Of a stretch of 25,991 nt of DNA, positions 7,307 to 14,049 are shown piece after piece (positions within the stretch are counted from its first letter, which is position 1; every line of letters starts with the position of its first letter). This DNA comes from an uncultured Ellagibacter sp. Its GTDB lineage: Bacteria; Actinomycetota; Coriobacteriia; Coriobacteriales; Eggerthellaceae. The DNA lies in NCBI RefSeq assembly GCF_934636505.1, contig NZ_CAKUAL010000025.1, positions 1-25,991 of the forward strand. The letters are read 5' to 3'. The notes under the pieces are model-generated. The model was not told where the DNA came from. It saw nothing but the letters and a program-made list of their open reading frames with translations, and did not search any database. The translations under genes and the position numbers were made by a program.

Positions 7307-7315
7307 ACGCTTCAC

Positions 7316-7321
7316 ATTATC
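7316..7321 (-). promoter_or_regulatory. Possible -10 box for the oppA-like gene
   Basis: GATAAT reads on the minus strand at 7321-7316, about 80 nt upstream of the ATG. The region at -35 is AT-rich (TTTATT) but not consensus. Confidence 0.4.
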
Positions 7322-7706
7322 TTCGAAACCGCTTGATAAATAAAGGGAAAGTAAAGGATTTCGTGCATCTTGTTCGAAAGTTGTAACGTTGCTCCGAGAG
7401 GGACAATCCCGCGTACTGTTACCGAATCAGTCACGTTTGACCAGCGGCGAAGGGGTTTTAAGGCCCCCTTCTGTCCCCTGAACATCCCTCCCGACGCCTT
7501 GTGTGTTCCCCTGTGCGCCCTGCCGCGCCCATTTACCGAAGCGTAACAACCCTTGCAAGCGCCGTTTCGCGCTGCAGGCGGGTGGAGTGCGATTGCGCTG
7601 CTAGTATTCCTGAATGTCTACAAGAACAGACGAGATTGTGCACGAGGGCGCAGGGGGCACGCCTCATGCGCCTTTGCCCTTCCGTAATTATCTGAGGAGA
7701 GTGAGC
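7322..7706. other. Intergenic region between oppA-like gene and nifJ
   Basis: This divergent spacer should contain the nifJ promoter, but I cannot place it with confidence. A 7-bp hairpin GAAGGGG/CCCCTTC lies at 7449-7471, preceded by TTGACC at about 7437. Nothing here encodes a plausible protein. I looked for an obvious Rex-type or FNR-type operator and did not see one. Confidence 0.4.
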
Positions 7707-10700
7707 ATGGCACGAGAATTCAAGTCGATGGACGGCAACTCCGCGGCCGCGTACGTTTCCTACGCGTTCACCGAGGTGGCGGGAATTTACCCCATTACGC
7801 CGTCGAGCCCCATGGCTGACCTGGTCGATCAGTGGTCCGCCCAGGGCAGGAAGAACATCTTCGGCACGCGCGTGAAGGTGTGCGAGATGCAATCGGAAGG
7901 CGGCGCTTCGGGCACGATGCACGGCTCGCTCGCAGCGGGCGCTCTCACCACGTCCTACACCGCATCCCAGGGCCTCCTCCTCATGATTCCCAACATGTAC
8001 AAGATGGCGGGCGAGCTGCTCCCCGGCGTTCTGCATGTCTCCGCTCGTACCGTGGCCACCCAGGCCCTGAACATCTTCGGTGACCACTCCGACGTCATGG
8101 CCTGCCGCCAGACCGGCTTCGCCATGCTCGCCGAGGGCAACGTGCAGGAAATCATGGACTTGGCTCCGGTGGCGCACCTCGCGGCCATCAAGGGGCGCGT
8201 TCCGTTTTTGAACTTCTTTGACGGCTTCCGCACTTCGCATGAGGTCCAGAAGGTCGCATGCTGGGATTACGCCGATCTGGCGGATATGTGCGACATGGAC
8301 GCGGTGCAGGCGTTCCGCGATCACTCGCTCAACCCCGAGCGCCCCTCCATGCGCGGCTCGCACGAGAACGGCGACATCTTCTTCCAGCACCGTGAGGCGT
8401 GCAATTCCTTCTACGACGAGCTTCCCGCCATCGTGGAGGACTATATGCACCAGATCAACGCCAAGCTCGGCACCAACTACGAGCTGTTCAACTACTACGG
8501 CGCGCCCGACGCCGACCGCGTGATCGTGGCCATGGGCTCGTTCTGCGACGTGGCTGAGGAGGTCATCGACTACCTCAACGCCCACGGTGAGAAGGTGGGC
8601 CTTGTGAAGGTGCGCCTGTACCGCCCGTTTGTGACGAGCAAGTTTGTGGAGGCTCTTCCCAAGACGGTGAAGAAGATCGCCGTGCTCGACCGCACGAAGG
8701 AGCCGGGCAGCGTGGGCGAGCCTTTGTACATGGACGTCCTAAACGCGCTTGCCATCGAGGGCCGCTCGGGCATCACCGTTGTCGGCGGCCGCTACGGCTT
8801 GGGCAGCAAGGACACCCCGCCCGCGTCCGCGTTCGCCGTGTTCTCCGAGCTTGCGAAGGACGAGCCCCGACGCCAGTTCACCATCGGCATCGTCGACGAC
8901 GTGACCAACCTTTCGTTGCCTGAGGACCCCAACTGCCCGAACACCGCGGCGCCGGGGACCATCGAATGCAAGTTCTGGGGCTTGGGCGGCGACGGCACGG
9001 TCGGCGCGAACAAGAACTCCATCAAGATCATCGGCGACCACACCGACAAGTACGTGCAGGCCTACTTCCAGTACGACTCCAAGAAGACGGGCGGCGTGAC
9101 GATTTCGCATCTTCGCTTTGGCGACAGCCCGATCCGCAGCCCCTACTATATTAATAAGGCTGACTTCGTCGCGTGCCACAACCCCAGCTACATCACGAAG
9201 GACTTCCCCATCGTGAAGGACGTGAAGCCGGGCGGCACCTTCATGATCAACTGCCAGTGGACGCCCGAGGAGCTTGCGCACCACCTGTCAGCCGACGCCA
9301 AGCGCTACATCGCGAAAAACGACGTGCAGCTCTACACGATCAACGCGATCGACCTGGCCATCGAGATCGGCATGGGCAAGCGTACGAACACCATCCTGCA
9401 GTCGGCGTTCTTCACGCTTGCCGGCGTGCTCCCGCAGGCCGAGGCCATCCGATACATGAAGGATGCGGCTACGAAATCGTACCTGAAGAAGGGCCAGGCC
9501 GTCGTCGACATGAACCACAAGGCGATCGACGCCGGCGCGACCGCGTTCGTGAAGATCGACGTTCCCGCCGACTGGGCGGACGCCGCAGGCGACGCAGCTG
9601 CCCCCGAGCTTGAGGGCAAGCCCGAGCTCGTCAAGCAGGTGCGCGAGATCATGGAGCCCGTCGGCCGCATGGACGGCGACTCTCTGCCCGTCTCCGCGTT
9701 CATCGGTCACGAGGACGGCCAGTTCGAGCAAGGTGCGTCTGCGTTCGAGAAGCGCGGCGTTGCGGTAAGCGTTCCCAAGTGGGAATCCTCCACGTGCATC
9801 CAGTGCAACCAGTGTTCATTCGTGTGCCCGCACGCCACGATTCGCCCCTACGCGCTAACCGACGAGGAGATCGCCGCAGCGCCTGAGAACCTTGTGGCTA
9901 TTCCCATGAAGGGCAAGCTCAAGGACACCTATCGCTACACCCTCGCCATCTCGCCGCTCGACTGCATGGGCTGCGGCGTGTGCATCGGCGTGTGCCCCAC
10001 CGACTCGCTTTCCATGGTCGGTGCCGAGGGCGAGCTCGCCGAGCAGGACGTGTTCGACTACTGCGTGGAGAAGGTGGCCGACAAGCCCGAGGTGCAGGAC
10101 AACACCGTGAAGGGCAGCCAGTTCAAGCAGCCGCTGCTCGAGTTCTCCGGCGCCTGCGCGGGCTGCGCCGAAACCTCCTACGCGCGCCTCGTCACCCAGC
10201 TGTTCGGCGATCGCATGTTCATCTCCAATGCGACCGGGTGCTCCTCCATCTGGGGCGGTCCCGCTGCGACCTCGCCGTATACGGTCAACAAGGAAGGCCG
10301 CGGCCCCGCTTGGGCGAACTCGCTGTTCGAGGACAATGCCGAGCACGGCTACGGCATGCTGCAGGGCCACACCGCCGTCCGCCAGATGGTGATCGAGCAG
10401 ACCGAGCAGCTGCTTGCTGCCGGCATGCCTGAGGGCGCGGCTGCTGCAGCCCAGGCATGGCTCGACGCGCGCGATGACTCCGCGGCATCGAAGGATGCTT
10501 CTGCTGCTTATACGGTCGAGCTCGAGAAGCTTGCGGAAGGCGAAGGGGAGGCGGCAGCGCTTGCGGCCAAGATCCTCGCGAACAAGGATTACCTCGCCAA
10601 GAAATCCATCTGGATCTTCGGCGGCGACGGCTGGGCGTACGACATCGGCTACGGCGGACTCGACCATGTGCTTGCATCTGGCGAGGACGTGAACGTGTTC

Positions 10701-11255
10701 GTTTTCGACACCGAGGTGTACTCCAACACCGGTGGCCAGGCATCCAAGGCATCCAACATCGGCCAGGTTGCGCAGTTCGCGGCGGCGGGCAAGAACATCG
10801 CAAAGAAGAGCCTCGCCGAAATCGCCATGCAGTACGGTTATGTGTACGTGGCGCAGGTCGCCATGGGAGCGAAGCCGGCGCAGACGATCAAGGCCATCGC
10901 CGAGGCCGAAGCGTATCCGGGACCGTCGCTCATCATCGGCTACTCGCCCTGCGAGATGCACGCCATCAAGGGCGGCATGAAGAACTGCCAGGAGGAGATG
11001 AAGAAGGCCGTCGACTGCGGGTACTGGAATCTCTTCCGCTACAACCCGGCGGCGCCCGCGGGCAAGAAGTTCACCCTCGATTGCAAGGAGCCCGCTGGCG
11101 GCTACCAGGAGTTCCTCATGAACGAGGCGCGCTACAGTCGACTCACGCGCGAGTTCCCCGAGCGCGCAGCCGAACTCTTCGAGCGCAACGAGGAAGCAGC
11201 GATTGAGCGTTACAACCATTTGGTGAAGCTGAAGGAGCTCTACGCCGAGGACTAA
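7707..11255 (+). CDS. nifJ: Pyruvate:ferredoxin (flavodoxin) oxidoreductase
   Basis: This 1182-residue single-chain enzyme oxidatively decarboxylates pyruvate to acetyl-CoA and CO2, passing electrons to ferredoxin or flavodoxin; it is oxygen-sensitive and cytoplasmic. The N-terminal domain has Y-P-I-T-P-S-S-P-M-A-D (~28-38). The middle gamma domain carries W-G-L-G-G-D-G-T-V-G-A-N-K. Two 4Fe-4S motifs follow, CIQCNQCSFVCP (from ~residue 696) and CMGCGVCIGVCP (from ~residue 753). The C-terminal TPP domain includes G-C-A-G-C, G-G-D-G-W-A-Y-D-I-G-Y-G-G, D-T-E-V-Y-S-N-T-G-G-Q and G-Y-S-P-C-E-M-H. Length and domain order match NifJ/PFOR. I chose the ATG at 7707 because of GAGGAG 7-8 nt upstream and because the family consensus begins there; the frame is open 31 codons further up without support. 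It is monocistronic, with a terminator-like hairpin behind it. Confidence 0.97.
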   Translation: MAREFKSMDGNSAAAYVSYAFTEVAGIYPITPSSPMADLVDQWSAQGRKNIFGTRVKVCEMQSEGGASGTMHGSLAAGALTTSYTASQGLLLMIPNMYKMAGELLPGVLHVSARTVATQALNIFGDHSDVMACRQTGFAMLAEGNVQEIMDLAPVAHLAAIKGRVPFLNFFDGFRTSHEVQKVACWDYADLADMCDMDAVQAFRDHSLNPERPSMRGSHENGDIFFQHREACNSFYDELPAIVEDYMHQINAKLGTNYELFNYYGAPDADRVIVAMGSFCDVAEEVIDYLNAHGEKVGLVKVRLYRPFVTSKFVEALPKTVKKIAVLDRTKEPGSVGEPLYMDVLNALAIEGRSGITVVGGRYGLGSKDTPPASAFAVFSELAKDEPRRQFTIGIVDDVTNLSLPEDPNCPNTAAPGTIECKFWGLGGDGTVGANKNSIKIIGDHTDKYVQAYFQYDSKKTGGVTISHLRFGDSPIRSPYYINKADFVACHNPSYITKDFPIVKDVKPGGTFMINCQWTPEELAHHLSADAKRYIAKNDVQLYTINAIDLAIEIGMGKRTNTILQSAFFTLAGVLPQAEAIRYMKDAATKSYLKKGQAVVDMNHKAIDAGATAFVKIDVPADWADAAGDAAAPELEGKPELVKQVREIMEPVGRMDGDSLPVSAFIGHEDGQFEQGASAFEKRGVAVSVPKWESSTCIQCNQCSFVCPHATIRPYALTDEEIAAAPENLVAIPMKGKLKDTYRYTLAISPLDCMGCGVCIGVCPTDSLSMVGAEGELAEQDVFDYCVEKVADKPEVQDNTVKGSQFKQPLLEFSGACAGCAETSYARLVTQLFGDRMFISNATGCSSIWGGPAATSPYTVNKEGRGPAWANSLFEDNAEHGYGMLQGHTAVRQMVIEQTEQLLAAGMPEGAAAAAQAWLDARDDSAASKDASAAYTVELEKLAEGEGEAAALAAKILANKDYLAKKSIWIFGGDGWAYDIGYGGLDHVLASGEDVNVFVFDTEVYSNTGGQASKASNIGQVAQFAAAGKNIAKKSLAEIAMQYGYVYVAQVAMGAKPAQTIKAIAEAEAYPGPSLIIGYSPCEMHAIKGGMKNCQEEMKKAVDCGYWNLFRYNPAAPAGKKFTLDCKEPAGGYQEFLMNEARYSRLTREFPERAAELFERNEEAAIERYNHLVKLKELYAED

Positions 11256-11288
11256 CAAGGCGGAAGGGCTTGCATCGAAGCGCATAGA

Positions 11289-11322
11289 GAGGGCGCGGTT
11301 CTCGCAAGGGGGCCGCGCCCTC
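11289..11322 (+). terminator. Probable terminator after nifJ
   Basis: A 10-bp perfect stem GAGGGCGCGG/CCGCGCCCTC (11289-11298 and 11313-11322) with a 14-nt loop lies about 33 nt after the nifJ stop. The following bases are only moderately T-rich (CTTCGTTATG, with TTTTT further on), so termination may be partial. Confidence 0.6.
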
Positions 11323-11582
11323 CTTCGTTATGTGGGTTTTTCACGTTCGGAAAACGAGGCGGCGCGCCACACTCCCATCGATGCCTTCTGTCCACGAAAC
11401 CCTGGTTTTCAAGAAAAGGTCTCGTGGGCGAGGGCGCCTTCTCGCGGTCTTTCCGCGCGCAATGCTTCGCGATTAGGTATCATATTCGCTACAGGATTAT
11501 CGTTTTCGACCGCAGCTTCCGCACGCCGATCTTGCGTTGTGTGCGATTTCGCTGCGGCCGGTCATCGACGAGGAGGCCTCTT
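11323..11582. other. Intergenic region ahead of the methyltransferase gene
   Basis: These 260 bp hold no convincing gene. TATCAT (11478-11483) and GATTAT (11495-11500) could serve as -10 boxes, but neither has a recognisable -35. The long upstream extension of the methyltransferase frame through this region has no conserved sequence. Confidence 0.35.
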
Positions 11583-12410
11583 TTGCAGAGCATGCCCACC
11601 GCCCAGGAATGGTGCGACTTCTATCGAAGTGTCGACAAGAACGCCGACAAAACCCTCGATGAGCTCAGGGTTCGCTGGAGCCAGATGGCGCCTCACTATG
11701 CTCACAAGAACCGGCGGAGCGGATATCTCGCACAGCTAACCGAGCTGCTCGCGCTCGCGCCGGGCGAGAGCATCCTCGATATGGGCTGCGGCCCCGGCGT
11801 GCTCAGCGTCCCGTTGGCGAAAAAGGGCCACGATGTGGTGGCAGTCGATTTCTCGGACGGGATGCTCGGGGAGCTGCGGCAGGCGGTTGCCGAAGCTGGC
11901 GTCGAGGAGCGTTTCTCCATCTTCCGCCGCGCATGGCAGGAGAGTTGGGACGGCATTCCCCAGGTCGACGTGGCGATTTCGTCGCGCTCTCTCACAACCC
12001 ATGACATCCAAGATGCCGTCGCCAAGCTCGAGTCAAAGGCGAAAAGCCGCGTCGTGGTTACCACCGCTTGCGGCGAGGTGCCGTGGATCGATGCCCGCGT
12101 GGAGCGCGCTTTAGGTCGCGAGATCACGCCGCCCCAGCTCGCGAGGGATTTCTCCGTGCTTTTGAACTATCTGCTGGGAAGCGGGCGTTTCCCGGAGATT
12201 CGCTACATCGAGGTGCCGCGCGTGCCGCAATCGGATAGCGCCGAGGAACTCAAGGGATTTCTCGCCAAGGCGGCGGACGCAAAGCCCGAAGAGCGTCCTC
12301 TGCTCGACGCGTTCTTCGACAAACATGTGAAGGAGCGCCCTGGCGGCGGCGTCATGATGGACTACACGCAGGAGACGCGCTGGGCCGTCCTTTGTTGGAG
12401 GCCGCTTTAG
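11583..12410 (+). CDS. Class I SAM-dependent methyltransferase
   Basis: This protein of about 275 residues has a Rossmann-type methyltransferase fold. The SAM-binding motif I is I-L-D-M-G-C-G-P-G-V-L, followed by the motif II acidic strand V-V-A-V-D-F-S-D-G-M-L. A later segment, D-V-A-I-S-S-R-S-L, stands in the position of motif IV. I chose the TTG at 11583 because AGGAGG (11571-11576) sits 6 nt upstream; the ATG at 11592 three codons later would have an overlong spacing of about 15 nt. The family is broad (methylation of small molecules, quinones, tRNA or others), and the acceptor cannot be named from sequence. It stands between nifJ and an unknown membrane-protein gene with no evident operon partner. 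Confidence 0.85.
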   Translation: MQSMPTAQEWCDFYRSVDKNADKTLDELRVRWSQMAPHYAHKNRRSGYLAQLTELLALAPGESILDMGCGPGVLSVPLAKKGHDVVAVDFSDGMLGELRQAVAEAGVEERFSIFRRAWQESWDGIPQVDVAISSRSLTTHDIQDAVAKLESKAKSRVVVTTACGEVPWIDARVERALGREITPPQLARDFSVLLNYLLGSGRFPEIRYIEVPRVPQSDSAEELKGFLAKAADAKPEERPLLDAFFDKHVKERPGGGVMMDYTQETRWAVLCWRPL

Positions 12411-12475
12411 CCACGCCCGCTCGCATGTCAACGTAAGAATGTCGTGCGCAGCTTCGTGCGGCAAAGCGCGTCCCG

Positions 12476-12481
12476 TATAAT
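12476..12481 (+). promoter_or_regulatory. Predicted -10 box for the 12519-13724 gene
   Basis: A perfect TATAAT lies 37 nt upstream of the ATG. The best -35 at 17 nt spacing is TTCGTG, which is weak. Confidence 0.5.
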
Positions 12482-12518
12482 GGTTCTCATGCGATAGATG
12501 CAATCGAAAGGGGAGTGC

Positions 12519-13724
12519 ATGGCAGACAAGAACAACAAGGGCTACGGTGTTCCCGCGGCTCCCGCTGTGCCTGCCCCTCCTGCGAAGCCGGCTGCTCCCG
12601 CGGCACCTGCTGGGCGGCCAGGGAAGTCCGCGGACAACGCTTCGCCTAACGTTCGGGAAGTATCCGCGAAAGAGCGCATTGATGCTCGTCGCCGCGAGCT
12701 CGAAAAGAAGCTCGCCGCTAAGGCGACTGCGGGTTCCTCGGAGGCTCGCAAGAGCTCGCCCTCGAAGGCATCCTGTGCAGATAAGGGAGCATCTCCGCAG
12801 GCGGGAAGCTCGTCGACGCGCACTGCTTCTCCCGCAGGAGCGGGAAGGCGTCCTGCGGCGGCACCCTTCTTGGAGGAGCATCCCCATCCGAAAGGTGTTT
12901 CCGACCGCTTGCGCCAGACCATCGCGCACACGACGTCGGGGCGGCCGAAGGACGCGTTCGGCAAGGGAATGAAAAAGCCCCAAGCGACGGTCAGGCCGGA
13001 AGGCGGCAAGCCCGCTTCGTCCGAAGAGGCCCCTAAGAAGAAGTCCTGCCTTAGCTCCATATTCGGCATCATCATCGCCCTTATCCTGCTCTCCCAGGTC
13101 GGAGGATGTGTGGCGTCTTGCGTGGGGGATGTTTTCGATTCGATCGATGACGATACCTCGAGCTGGTTTGAGGACTCGGGCTCGGAGCGCCAGGACGGCT
13201 CTTCTAGTTCCATGAACAGCTTCTCCAACGATGAAGCCGACGAGGTTGCGGCGCTTGCGTCCGCGCGCGATGCTTTGGCGTCGCTCGATTCGCGCGAGAA
13301 GATCGTCGACCGCATTGCTCAAGGGATAAACGAGAGATACGTCAAGATGTTCGGGTTCTCCGCTGACGATGCGGGCGTCGACTCGAAGGAGCTCGCGCGC
13401 TGGTTCATCGAGGGGGTTTCATGCACGGTCGGCGATGACGACGTCTTCGTCTACACCGACGGTACAGCCGACGTGTTTGCCGACTGCACGAGCGTTCCGG
13501 TATACAACTTCGTGTCGGCGGTTGACGATGCGGCGCGCTCGCTCGCAACGGGCTCGCGCACTCCCACAAAGCAGCAGGTCGCTGCGGCAACGGAGACGGC
13601 GAAGGAGCACGCGAGCTCCGAGTACGCTTTCATCATGTTCTCGCTTGTCAAGACCGATGCTGGCTGGGTGCTCGATGAGGATGCTTTCGTGAGCGACACT
13701 GCCGACCACCTGTTCGGATTGTAA
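12519..13724 (+). CDS. Unrecognised Pro/Ala-rich single-pass membrane protein
   Basis: I do not recognise this 401-residue protein. The start is the ATG at 12519, with AAAGGGGAG just upstream. Residues ~10-35 are a Pro/Ala repeat-like stretch (V-P-A-A-P-A-V-P-A-P-P). Residues 50-70 are a charged helix (K-E-R-I-D-A-R-R-R-E-L-E-K-K-L), and the region to ~175 is Ser/Ala/Pro/Lys-rich and probably disordered. A Lys-rich K-K-K-S-C precedes one hydrophobic segment (~177-200, with two cysteines at its end), which predicts N-in/C-out topology. The outer part (~205-401) starts with an acidic Ser/Asp-rich stalk and continues into a mixed domain containing W-F-I-E-G-V and Y-N-F-V-S-A-V-D-D-A. The zinc-ribbon gene follows after 11 bp, probably in the same transcript. 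A surface or envelope role is inference. Confidence 0.8.
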   Translation: MADKNNKGYGVPAAPAVPAPPAKPAAPAAPAGRPGKSADNASPNVREVSAKERIDARRRELEKKLAAKATAGSSEARKSSPSKASCADKGASPQAGSSSTRTASPAGAGRRPAAAPFLEEHPHPKGVSDRLRQTIAHTTSGRPKDAFGKGMKKPQATVRPEGGKPASSEEAPKKKSCLSSIFGIIIALILLSQVGGCVASCVGDVFDSIDDDTSSWFEDSGSERQDGSSSSMNSFSNDEADEVAALASARDALASLDSREKIVDRIAQGINERYVKMFGFSADDAGVDSKELARWFIEGVSCTVGDDDVFVYTDGTADVFADCTSVPVYNFVSAVDDAARSLATGSRTPTKQQVAAATETAKEHASSEYAFIMFSLVKTDAGWVLDEDAFVSDTADHLFGL

Positions 13725-13735
13725 GGAGCCTTGCC

Positions 13736-13945
13736 ATGAAGATTCCGAGCGAGGTTGTTATCAAAGCGCGGTCGCTCAGGATGGGAAACGGCGTGAGCGT
13801 TCCTGCCATCCTGTTTGTCTGCGGCGCCTGCGGGCGCGTGCTCAAGCCAGGCGAAGGTTCGCGCACGTGTCCCGACTGCGGAAGCCGCGATATAGAGACT
13901 CGGGTCGACCCTTCGCGCAGCGTTGTCGTTCGGCGTGCTTGTTGA
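13736..13945 (+). CDS. Small zinc-ribbon protein
   Basis: This 69-residue protein has a rubredoxin-like zinc ribbon made of C-G-A-C (residues ~29-32) and C-P-D-C-G (~45-49), the usual pair of C-x2-C knuckles. A basic N-terminal strand (I-K-A-R-S-L-R-M) precedes it and a short basic tail (V-V-V-R-R-A-C) follows. AAGGAG lies 7 nt upstream of the ATG and the start is only 11 bp after the upstream stop, which supports a real co-transcribed gene. Such ribbons bind nucleic acid or protein partners, and nothing more specific can be said here. Confidence 0.8.
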   Translation: MKIPSEVVIKARSLRMGNGVSVPAILFVCGACGRVLKPGEGSRTCPDCGSRDIETRVDPSRSVVVRRAC

Positions 13946-13970
13946 GGATAGGACGTTCCGCCGGTCTGGC

Positions 13971-13993
13971 GGGAAATACGCGTGGGAAATACG
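13971..13993. repeat. 10-bp direct repeat upstream of addB
   Basis: GGGAAATACG occurs at 13971-13980 and again at 13984-13993, so the centres are 13 bp apart. It lies just upstream of the addAB promoter. It could be a binding site for a regulator, or chance. Confidence 0.4.
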
Positions 13994-14014
13994 GCAAGAA
14001 TCTTTGAGCCCTTC

Positions 14015-14043
14015 TTTAATTGGTACATATGTTCGTGTATACT
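14015..14043 (+). promoter_or_regulatory. addAB promoter with tight -10 to ATG spacing
   Basis: TTTAAT (14015-14020) and TATACT (14038-14043) are separated by 17 nt. The -10 ends 6 nt before the ATG at 14050, so transcription would begin at or within a base or two of the start codon. No ribosome binding site is present between them. This is the arrangement of leaderless actinobacterial genes. Confidence 0.55.
14022..14035. promoter_or_regulatory. Putative LexA (SOS) box in the addAB promoter
   Basis: The palindrome GTAC-ATAT-GTTC (14023-14034) matches the Gram-positive/actinobacterial LexA box core GAAC-N4-GTTC at 7 of 8 half-site bases; the 14-mer at 14022-14035 matches CGAACATATGTTCG at 12 of 14. 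It lies within the -35/-10 spacer, where a repressor would block RNA polymerase. Function is inferred. Confidence 0.5.
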
Positions 14044-14049
14044 GAGCCC

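Noticed and set aside
5716..7386. A 556-codon plus-strand open frame
   Set aside because: It is antisense to the OppA-like gene and shows a Val/Leu/Ala/Glu-biased composition with no recognisable motif.
7614..7706. A 31-codon upstream extension of nifJ
   Set aside because: The extension has no ribosome binding site and no similarity to the NifJ N-terminus, while the ATG at 7707 has GAGGAG at good spacing.
9855..11285. A 476-codon minus-strand open frame
   Set aside because: It is antisense to the C-terminal half of nifJ, which has complete iron-sulfur and TPP motifs on the other strand.
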